IMG/VR virus record: IMGVR_UViG_3300037262_000111
Coordinates: 1 to 24,251 of that record
Length of the DNA stretch: 24,251 nucleotides
From: a virus
Strand: one strand, 5' to 3'
The notes beneath the pieces are model-generated. The model made no database searches. It had not been told where the DNA came from and saw only the letters and a list, made by a program, of their open reading frames with translations. The position numbers and the translations under genes were made by a program. Positions 1 through 5,734 of the stretch are shown piece by piece. Within the stretch, counting starts at the first letter, position 1; each line of letters opens with the position of its first letter.

Positions 1-53
1 GTCACAAGCATTTTGTTGTTGCCGTTGGCGCTGACTCAGAGGTGCCAAAATGA
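1..53 (+). CDS. V: C-terminal end of baseplate spike protein gpV (partial)
   Basis: Only the last 16 codons are in the window: frame 3 reads HKHFVVAVGADSEVPK and then TGA at 51-53. The stop overlaps the ATG of the next gene (ATGA at 50-53), as expected for a coupled operon. In P2 the gene before W is V, whose protein ends shortly after a T-H-K-H stretch forming the metal-binding HxH tip of the membrane-piercing spike. The HKH seen here fits that tip. The assignment rests on position, the HKH motif and the overlap only, because the body of the protein is outside the window. Confidence 0.55.
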   Translation, partial: HKHFVVAVGADSEVPK

Positions 54-391
54 TCGGCATGAATGCTGCGACAGGAAAGCAATTGGATGCGCTGGCCCAC
101 ATTCGCCAGTCGATTGCCGAGATTCTGACCACGCCCATTGGCAGTCGTGTCATGCGCCGCGCTTATGGTTCTGAAGTGCCTGAGTTGATCGATCAGCCTT
201 TAAATGGTGCTACCCAGTTACGCATCTATGCGGCAACCGCTGACGCAATCCAGCGTTGGGAACCCCGTATCAGCCTGTCCGGTGTTGCACTGGCATTCAA
301 TGCCCAAGGTGCTGCCACGCTAACGTTAGAAGGCGTTGCAGAGCAGCAGAGTGTTGAACTGTCAGTAGCAATCAAGGGAGATGATGCATGA
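50..391 (+). CDS. W: Baseplate wedge protein gpW (gp25-like)
   Basis: This 113-residue protein belongs to the GPW/gp25 family, which forms part of the baseplate wedge around the tail hub of contractile-tailed phages. The family signature is visible at about residues 30-55 (IGSRVMRRAYGSEVPELIDQ), where an arginine-rich strand is followed by an acidic turn. Length is close to P2 gpW (about 115 residues). The ATG at 50 is preferred over the one at 59 because AGAGGT lies 6 bases upstream and the start overlaps the preceding stop. The 3' end overlaps gene J by ATGA, so W and J are probably translationally coupled. Identification is secure at family level. Confidence 0.93.
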   Translation: MIGMNAATGKQLDALAHIRQSIAEILTTPIGSRVMRRAYGSEVPELIDQPLNGATQLRIYAATADAIQRWEPRISLSGVALAFNAQGAATLTLEGVAEQQSVELSVAIKGDDA

Positions 392-1287
392 GTAATTCCG
401 TCATTGATCTGTCCAAACTGCCGCCACCGGAATTCGTCGAAACGCTGGATTACGAAACCATCGTTGCCGATATGCTGACCGACTTTAAGACGCGGTATCC
501 GAAATACACCAACGTACTCGAATCCGATCCGGCCTACAAAATTCTGGAGGTCGCCGCCTACCGTGAATTACTGTTACGCCACAGGATTAATGAAGAAGGT
601 CGCGCCCTGCTGGTCGCCTTCGCCATGGACAGTGATCTGGATCATATCGGCATCACTTACTACGAAGGCGAGCAACGTCTGGTGATCACCCAAGCCGATC
701 CCACGACCCAACCACCGACTGAACAGGTCATGGAGGATAACGAAAGCTATCGCCGCCGTCTGCTGCTGAAAGACGACAGTTATTCCACCGCTGGCGCAGG
801 CAATGCGTATAAATTTCACGCCTTATCGGCTGATGGCAACATCAAGGATGCCTCTGTCACCAGCCCTCACCCTGGCACCACCGTGGTCACCATTTTGAGC
901 CGACTCGGTGACGGTACCGCGGACGAAGCCATGCTCGACAAGGTGCGCGCCAGACTCAACAGCGATGATGTGCGCCCACTTTCGGAAGAACTGATCGTGC
1001 AAGGTGCCGAGATTATCAACTGGGAACTGGACGCCGATATCACCACCTACAGCGGTCCAGATCAGACCATTGTGCTGAAAGCCGCACAAGAGAGTTTTGC
1101 TGCCTATTTGCTGGAACAGCAATTGCTGGCAGCGGACGTAACCGATTCCGCGTTGTCGCATGCTCTGCACGTGCCAGGCGTCTTCAAAGTGGTGCGGCAA
1201 GCGCCACTGGCGGACATCTCCTGTACGGCCCAGCAAGCGACCTGGTGTACCTCCGTCAATATTCGTATCGCGGGGACCAAATCATGA
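388..1287 (+). CDS. J: Baseplate assembly protein gpJ
   Basis: This 299-residue protein matches the Baseplate_J family (P2 gpJ is about 302 residues), which links the wedge to the tail fibre attachment region. The N-terminal part (residues 10-50, with PPPEFVETLDYETI and a following helix) and the stretch around MDSDLDHIGITYY are typical. The C-terminal half carries the alternating strands of the family, including the segment around residue 215 (ELDADITTYSGPD). It starts in an ATGA overlap with W and ends in an ATGA overlap with I, so W-J-I form one coupled translational unit. Nothing looks truncated. Confidence 0.94.
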   Translation: MSNSVIDLSKLPPPEFVETLDYETIVADMLTDFKTRYPKYTNVLESDPAYKILEVAAYRELLLRHRINEEGRALLVAFAMDSDLDHIGITYYEGEQRLVITQADPTTQPPTEQVMEDNESYRRRLLLKDDSYSTAGAGNAYKFHALSADGNIKDASVTSPHPGTTVVTILSRLGDGTADEAMLDKVRARLNSDDVRPLSEELIVQGAEIINWELDADITTYSGPDQTIVLKAAQESFAAYLLEQQLLAADVTDSALSHALHVPGVFKVVRQAPLADISCTAQQATWCTSVNIRIAGTKS

Positions 1288-1805
1288 CACGTTCATTATT
1301 ACCGCCCAACAGCACGCCTCTGGAACGGGCACTGGAACAAAGCACGGCCCGCATCGGAAGCATACCATTCAGTCTCGTCAACAACTGGAACGCGCAAACC
1401 TGTCCGCTTAACCTTTTGCCGTGGCTCGCATGGGCTGTCGGCGTCGAAGACTGGGACAGCACATGGCCAGCGCAGATGCAGCGCGACGTGGTGGCGTCGG
1501 CACGTGCCATCCGGCAAAAGAAAGGCACACCTTCCGCCATCAAACTGGCGCTGACCGCCCTATCGCATCCAAATGCCACCCTGATTGAGCGCAGTGGTGT
1601 AACCGATGGCGACGGCGAATGGGCAACCTTTGCGATCAAACTAACCAGACCGGTATCGAACCAACAGGCTGAACTGATTAAGCAGCGACTTGAAAACGTC
1701 AAACGCGAATGCTGCCATTTAACGGCACTCGATTTCACGTCCAATCCGATTAAACACAACGGCACGATCAAACGCGACGGCGCATACAGCCGTGGCGTGG
1801 TGTAA
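1284..1805 (+). CDS. I: Tail protein gpI (baseplate, fibre-proximal)
   Basis: This 173-residue protein belongs to the phage tail protein I family, which sits between gpJ and the tail fibre in P2 baseplates. The diagnostic segment is LPWLAWAVGVEDWDSTWP at residues 43-60, followed by the basic stretch RAIRQKKGTPSAIK. The reading frame is open further upstream to 1245, but the ATG at 1284 is chosen because it overlaps the J stop (ATGA) and begins the conserved N terminus MTRSLLPPNSTPLE. The stop TAA runs directly into AAGGA, the ribosome-binding site of the fibre gene. Length agrees with P2 gpI (about 176 residues). Confidence 0.92.
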   Translation: MTRSLLPPNSTPLERALEQSTARIGSIPFSLVNNWNAQTCPLNLLPWLAWAVGVEDWDSTWPAQMQRDVVASARAIRQKKGTPSAIKLALTALSHPNATLIERSGVTDGDGEWATFAIKLTRPVSNQQAELIKQRLENVKRECCHLTALDFTSNPIKHNGTIKRDGAYSRGVV

Positions 1806-1814
1806 GGAAATAGC

Positions 1815-2801
1815 ATGGCTGACCTAAAAGAAACCAACGAATGGGTACATGGCATTTATCAGCTCGAAAAGACTGACGACGTCATCGGCGGCGAGGATGG
1901 CATTGACAATTTGCAGGCTAAACAACTGGCGTCACGCACCACGTACCTGAAAGGCCGCGTCAGCGATCTGGAATTGGGTAAAACCGCCGCCGGCAAGGCG
2001 AGCAAACTGGCCGCAGCCCAGATTATCTCAATCAATGGCGAGGTGAATGGTCATGCCAGCTTTGATGGCTCAGACAACATCACCATCAACGTCACACCGC
2101 AATACAAATATCAACCATTCCTGGGATTTACTCCGGTTCAACAGGGCGGTGGCGTCGACCAATTGAACAACCTGGTTCGCATCGGCTGGAGTGCTGCGAC
2201 CAAACTAAAAGTCACCGTCGACACCGCTGATTTGGGGAATGTCGCGATGGAGACATGGGTGTTAGCCCAGGGCTATACCGGTTTTCCAACCGGAACCCGG
2301 CTTCTGTTTGCCCAAGCCGCGGCACCAACCGGATGGACACAAATTGTCGACGACACCGCCAATAACCGCATGCTGCGCGTGGTGAATGGGGGGGGTGGCA
2401 ATGTCGGTGGCACGCACAACCCGATTTTAAATAATGTGGTTCCGCCGCATACCCATAATTTCACGACCGGAGGACACAGCGCCGACCATACGCACGCGGT
2501 TCAAGATCCCGGCCACAGTCATAGCGTCTATGACCCAGGTCATGAACACACGAATTACGCGGGTGACGCGGGATCGGGCGCCAATTTAGGCTCAGGTAAC
2601 GCCAACAAGTATGGGCCACACAGTGGTGGGACAAGTTCCCGGACGGGTATCTCACTGTATGGAGCCGGTACCGGCATCTGGCTAAGCGGTGCAACCAGCA
2701 ACCACACGCACAGTGGCTCAACTGACAATGGCTCCTCGCAAGTGAGCTGGCAACCGCGCTATATCGACATGATTATTTGCAGCAAAAACGCAGGAGTTTA
2801 A
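1815..2801 (+). CDS. Tail fibre protein with collar-like domain and His-rich tip
   Basis: This 328-residue protein occupies the position of P2 gene H. The N terminus (residues 7-50, with NEWVHGIYQLEKTDDVIGG and NLQAKQLASRTTYLK) is the baseplate-binding segment common in P2-like fibres of betaproteobacteria. Residues 155-195 (FPTGTRLLFAQAAAPTGWTQ) resemble the phage tail collar domain. The tip has five HxH motifs, at H212/H214, H225/H227, H234/H236, H243/H245 and H297/H299, resembling the metal-coordinating needle of T4 gp37. The C terminus (PRYIDMIICSKN) is a usual ending of such fibres. It is much shorter than P2 gpH (about 669 residues). A G8 tract lies in codons 192-194. Host receptor is unknown. 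Confidence 0.85.
   Translation: MADLKETNEWVHGIYQLEKTDDVIGGEDGIDNLQAKQLASRTTYLKGRVSDLELGKTAAGKASKLAAAQIISINGEVNGHASFDGSDNITINVTPQYKYQPFLGFTPVQQGGGVDQLNNLVRIGWSAATKLKVTVDTADLGNVAMETWVLAQGYTGFPTGTRLLFAQAAAPTGWTQIVDDTANNRMLRVVNGGGGNVGGTHNPILNNVVPPHTHNFTTGGHSADHTHAVQDPGHSHSVYDPGHEHTNYAGDAGSGANLGSGNANKYGPHSGGTSSRTGISLYGAGTGIWLSGATSNHTHSGSTDNGSSQVSWQPRYIDMIICSKNAGV
2388..2395 (+). repeat. G8 homopolymer inside the tail fibre gene
   Basis: Eight consecutive G residues encode part of the Gly-rich turn Asn191-Gly4. Losing one G brings TAA at 2428-2430 into frame, and gaining one G brings TAA at 2432-2434 into frame. Either change would truncate the fibre near residue 205, before all five HxH motifs. 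Long G tracts are known slippage sites in phase-variable genes. Whether this one varies is inference. Confidence 0.9.
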
Positions 2802-3124
2802 TGATGACCCAACCCCAATCCGATATGCCTGAAGTAACAGCACAGAAAACGATCACGCTTACCGGGTACCAATACGGTGACTCTGGTCAATTTATCGGTC
2901 CCTATCAGTTCGAGAAAAACAAGGACAAGGAGGAAGTCCACCTGCCGCCCCGCACCACGCTCACGGCACCACCGTCGGCGCTAGCTGTGGATGAAGAGGT
3001 CTGGTTTGATGGCGAGGACTGGGCAGTCCGCAAACTAAACTTGTTCTGGTTGCCGGATCGAGAAACACCTGCCGACCCGCCGGATGAAGATGTTGGCGAT
3101 GGGAAGACCTGCAATGACGATTAA
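2801..3124 (+). CDS. Tail fibre assembly-like protein
   Basis: This 107-residue protein starts at an ATG that overlaps the fibre stop by one base (TAATG), with AGGAG at 2792-2796; a second ATG directly follows and is equally placed. It contains a pattern typical of fibre-assembly chaperone N termini: GYQYGDSGQFIGPYQF, then LPPRTTLTAPP, then a segment around EEVWFDGEDWAV. In P2 the gene after the fibre is its assembly chaperone G, and the context agrees. The protein is shorter than P2 gpG (about 175 residues), so the C-terminal part is missing or different. The C terminus is acidic and proline-rich and overlaps the next gene by 11 bases. Confidence 0.68.
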   Translation: MMTQPQSDMPEVTAQKTITLTGYQYGDSGQFIGPYQFEKNKDKEEVHLPPRTTLTAPPSALAVDEEVWFDGEDWAVRKLNLFWLPDRETPADPPDEDVGDGKTCNDD

Positions 3125-3461
3125 CACAATCACGACCTGCCCGCTGGGATCCCAGTGTGAGGAAATCAGGGATGGCAGCATCCACCGCTGCGCGTGGCAT
3201 ATCGAGCTGGCCGGAACGAATCCGACTACCGGCGAGCAAATCAATGAGCGAGGCTGCGCGATGCACTGGATGCCGCTTCTCCTGGTTGAAAACTCGCAAC
3301 AGCAACGCAGCACCAGTGCCGCGGTTGAATCGTTCAGAAATGAAATGGTGCAGGCCCATGACCAGAATCAGCGTCTATTTATGGCCGCGCAAACAGTCAT
3401 GGTGCCAATTTCAGATGCAACAGATCACCTCCAAGGCATGACCTTGGAAAACACGAATTAG
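3114..3461 (+). CDS. Conserved phage protein of unknown function with four cysteines
   Basis: This 115-residue protein is open from 3084, but the ATG at 3114 gives the N terminus MTINTITTCPLGSQCEE with GGAAG a few bases upstream. The N-terminal half holds four Cys in the order CPLGSQC, RCAWHIEL and GCAMHWMP, with nearby His, which could bind a metal ion or an Fe-S cluster. The second half (residues 62-100, with VENSQQQRSTSAAVESFRNEM) looks helical and polar. I recall proteins of this pattern from phage genomes without an assigned role, but that is memory and not a search. It lies between the fibre-assembly gene and the sheath gene, a common site for extra genes. No function is assigned. Confidence 0.75.
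   Translation: MTINTITTCPLGSQCEEIRDGSIHRCAWHIELAGTNPTTGEQINERGCAMHWMPLLLVENSQQQRSTSAAVESFRNEMVQAHDQNQRLFMAAQTVMVPISDATDHLQGMTLENTN
3430..3448. repeat. Inverted repeat near the end of the four-Cys gene
   Basis: TCCAAGG and CCTTGGA are separated by CATGA, giving a 7-bp stem with a 5-base loop 49 bases before the sheath start. No T-run follows, so it is not a standard terminator. It might act as an mRNA-processing or stability element between the baseplate/fibre genes and the highly expressed sheath and tube genes. It could also be chance. Confidence 0.3.
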
Positions 3462-3496
3462 CGTTTTAATCCACTCTCAATTTCTTGGAGAACAGT

Positions 3497-4669
3497 ATGG
3501 CAGATGAGTATCACCACGGCGTGCGCGTCATTGAAATTAACGAAGGCACGCGTCCCATCCGCACGATCAGCACCGCCGTCATCGGCCTGATTGCCGTTGC
3601 CGACGATGCCGATCCCGACACCTTTCCGCTCGATACTCCAGTCCTGCTGACCAATGTCAACACGGTGCTGGGCAAGGCTGGCACCAAAGGAACACTGCGT
3701 AAAACGCTCGAAGCAATTGGTTTGCAGACCAAACCGCTGACCATCGTGGTGCGCGTGGCGACAGGCGAAACCGAGGCAGAAACCACTACCCATGTCATTG
3801 GTGGTGCTGATTCCTCCGGCAAATATCTCGGGATTAAGGCGTTGCTGGCCGCGCAGGCACGCTTTGGCGTCAAGCCCCGGATTCTGGGCGCACCGGGCCT
3901 GGACAATCAGGCCGTGACCAATGCGTTAGTCGCTGCAGCCGAAACGCTGCGTGCCTTCGTCTATGCCTCGGCCTATTCGTGCACCACCAAGGAAGACGCC
4001 GTGAAATACCGTGCCGGGTTCGGCAAACGCAACCTGATGCTGATCTGGCCGGATTTCATCAGTTGGGACGCAGCAGCCAACGCTGAAGCGACCACGCCAG
4101 CCGTCGCCTATGCGCTCGGGCTGCGCGCAAAAATCGACCAGGAAACTGGGTGGCACAAGACCCTATCCAATATCCCGGTTAATGGGCCGACCGGGCTGTC
4201 CAAAGATGTGTTTTGGGATTTACAAGACCCGGCAACCGATGCCGGGTACCTCAACAGCAATGAAGTGACCACATTGATTAACAACAGCGGTTTCCGGTTT
4301 TGGGGATCACGCACCACGGAGGAACCGGAGTTTTTCTTTTTTGAAAACTACACGCGCACGGCCCAGGTACTGGCCGACACGATAGCCGAGGCCCATTTTA
4401 GCTACGTGGACAAGCCCATGCATCCGTCCCTGGTCAGAGACCTGATCGAGAGCATCAATGCCAAATTTCGCGATCTGAAGGTGCAAGGTTACCTCATTGA
4501 TGGCAGCGCCTGGTACGACGAGGAGGCCAATTCAAAGGACACGCTGAAGTCAGGTCAGCTGCGTATCGATTACGACTACACGCCAGTACCGCCGCTGGAA
4601 AATCTGGTGTTTCAGCAGCGTATCACCGACAGCTATCTGGCCGATTTCGCCAGCCGCATTACCGGCTAA
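3497..4669 (+). CDS. FI: Contractile tail sheath protein FI
   Basis: This 390-residue protein matches the P2 FI sheath (about 396 residues), whose polymer contracts to drive the tube into the host. The N terminus YHHGVRVIEINEGTRPIRTISTAVIGLIA is characteristic, as is the C-terminal part with LKVQGYLIDGSAWYDEEANSKD and DYDYTPVPPLENLVFQQRITD. The start at 3497 is preferred over an in-frame ATG at 3485 because GGAG at 3487-3490 is placed correctly for it and MADEYHHG is the usual beginning. A 35-base gap separates it from the preceding gene. In P2 this position begins a separate late operon (F), but I see no clear TGT-N12-ACA Ogr site upstream here. Confidence 0.96.
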   Translation: MADEYHHGVRVIEINEGTRPIRTISTAVIGLIAVADDADPDTFPLDTPVLLTNVNTVLGKAGTKGTLRKTLEAIGLQTKPLTIVVRVATGETEAETTTHVIGGADSSGKYLGIKALLAAQARFGVKPRILGAPGLDNQAVTNALVAAAETLRAFVYASAYSCTTKEDAVKYRAGFGKRNLMLIWPDFISWDAAANAEATTPAVAYALGLRAKIDQETGWHKTLSNIPVNGPTGLSKDVFWDLQDPATDAGYLNSNEVTTLINNSGFRFWGSRTTEEPEFFFFENYTRTAQVLADTIAEAHFSYVDKPMHPSLVRDLIESINAKFRDLKVQGYLIDGSAWYDEEANSKDTLKSGQLRIDYDYTPVPPLENLVFQQRITDSYLADFASRITG

Positions 4670-4692
4670 TTCATTTACAGAAGGAGAACACA

Positions 4693-5199
4693 ATGGGCTT
4701 ACCACGCAAACTGAAGAACTTTAACTTATTTAACGAAGGCCAATCGTATGTCGGTGAAGTGGCCGAAATCACGTTACCCAAATTGTCCAGAAAGATGGAG
4801 TCCTATTTAGCAGCCGGCATGGGCGGGCCGGTCATGGCGGATTTTGGTAACGAAGCACTGACGCTGGAATGGACGCTGAATGGTTTTGTTGAAGAAGCAT
4901 TGCTGCAGTACAGTGCCGCTTCGCATAACGCTGTGCAGTTGCGCTTTTGCGGCGCGCTGGACGATGACACGGGTGGATCAGACGCCGTCGAAGTCACCGT
5001 GCGGGGACGTCATCAGAGCATCGATATGGGAACCATCAAGCCTGGCACAGAAACGGCACACAAATATTCCACTGTGTGCAGCTACTACAAACTCAGCATC
5101 AATGACCGCACTTTAATCGAACTGGATTTTATGAACGGCATTTTAAATATCGGCGGCACGGACAGATATGCGTCTGTGCGCAAGGCAATTGGATTGTAA
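4693..5199 (+). CDS. FII: Tail tube protein FII
   Basis: This 168-residue protein corresponds to the P2 major tail tube protein (about 172 residues), which stacks in hexameric rings inside the sheath. The N terminus MGLPRKLKNFNLFNEGQSYVGEV and the segment KLSRKMESYLAAGMGGPV are typical of the family, as is the C-terminal YKLSINDRTLIELDFMNGI. A strong ribosome-binding site (AAGGAG) lies just before the ATG, 23 bases after the sheath stop, which suits a structural protein needed in high amounts together with FI. Confidence 0.96.
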   Translation: MGLPRKLKNFNLFNEGQSYVGEVAEITLPKLSRKMESYLAAGMGGPVMADFGNEALTLEWTLNGFVEEALLQYSAASHNAVQLRFCGALDDDTGGSDAVEVTVRGRHQSIDMGTIKPGTETAHKYSTVCSYYKLSINDRTLIELDFMNGILNIGGTDRYASVRKAIGL

Positions 5200-5267
5200 A
5201 ACGCGAATCACCGCAACGACAATTTGTAGAACTTATTCATTTACCGATCCCTTAAAGGAGTAACACC

Positions 5268-5582
5268 ATGTCAGAAGAAAATAGCGAAGTTGATACCGTA
5301 TCGGACAATAAATCTGTCACCGTCCAGCTGGATGAACCGATCCAGCGCGGTGAAAAATTGATTACAGAAATCCGTTTAAAAAAACCGAGAACGCAACAAT
5401 TGCGCGGCATTTCTCTGCTCGACATTGGGCAGCTTGATGTAAGCGCATTGCAGAAGCTCTTGCCACGTATCACCGAACCGGTGCTGACAACCAATGATAT
5501 CAATCGCCTGGACATGTCCGATCTGGCGGCGATAGCTGCGGCGGTAGCCCGTTTTTTGGCGCAGAAGGCGGATCTCAATTAG
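5268..5582 (+). CDS. E: Tail assembly chaperone gpE
   Basis: This 104-residue protein has the position and pattern of P2 gpE, a small chaperone for the tape measure protein. The core is LKKPRTQQLRGISLLDIGQLDV at residues 37-58, then LPRITEPVLTTNDINRLDMSDLAAIAAAVARF. AAAGGAG precedes the ATG. Near the end it carries the frameshift heptamer that produces the longer E+E' form. Ribosomes that do not shift stop at TAG 5580-5582. The two forms in a fixed ratio are a general property of tail chaperones of long-tailed phages. Confidence 0.92.
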   Translation: MSEENSEVDTVSDNKSVTVQLDEPIQRGEKLITEIRLKKPRTQQLRGISLLDIGQLDVSALQKLLPRITEPVLTTNDINRLDMSDLAAIAAAVARFLAQKADLN

Positions 5583-5725
5583 GGCTTCCCGAACACGTGG
5601 AAGACGCGATGGCCGACATTGCAGTGGTGTTCCATTGGAATCCCGCCGACATGTCGGATTTCACGCTCAGGGAGTTAATGGAATGGCGCGAACGGGCGCG
5701 GGTTAGAAGCACACCAGAGGAATAG
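5268..5725 (+). CDS. E': Tail assembly chaperone gpE+E' (-1 frameshift product)
   Basis: Translating E to the TTG at 5556-5558, slipping back one base and continuing gives a 152-residue protein: 97 residues of E followed by 55 of E'. The E' part reads GAEGGSQLGLPEHVEDAMAD, then IAVVFHWNPADMSD and FTLRELMEWRERARVRSTPE. Its motifs (hydrophobic-FHW, then a Leu-rich segment and a WRE-R-R ending) are those of the P2 E' extension. E' has no good start of its own, so a reader looking only at ORFs would leave 5583-5734 empty. It ends 9 bases before the tape measure ATG. The fusion form is expected to bind the tape measure and recruit tube subunits during assembly. Confidence 0.9.
5552..5558 (+). promoter_or_regulatory. 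-1 ribosomal frameshift site T TTT TTG
   Basis: The E frame reads CGT TTT TTG across this site, so the heptamer is in the exact X XXY YYZ register for simultaneous P- and A-site slippage. P2 uses the same T TTT TTG heptamer in gene E. After a -1 slip the next codon begins at 5558 and the frame is open to TAG 5723-5725. Confidence 0.9.
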
Positions 5726-5734
5726 GAATTAATA

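Noticed and set aside
1256-1855. 199-codon - strand ORF opposite gene I
   Set aside because: It is antisense to a secure baseplate gene and has no recognisable protein features.
3340-3497. Expected Ogr-type late promoter site upstream of the sheath gene
   Set aside because: I looked for TGT-N12-ACA as in P2 and found no convincing match by eye.
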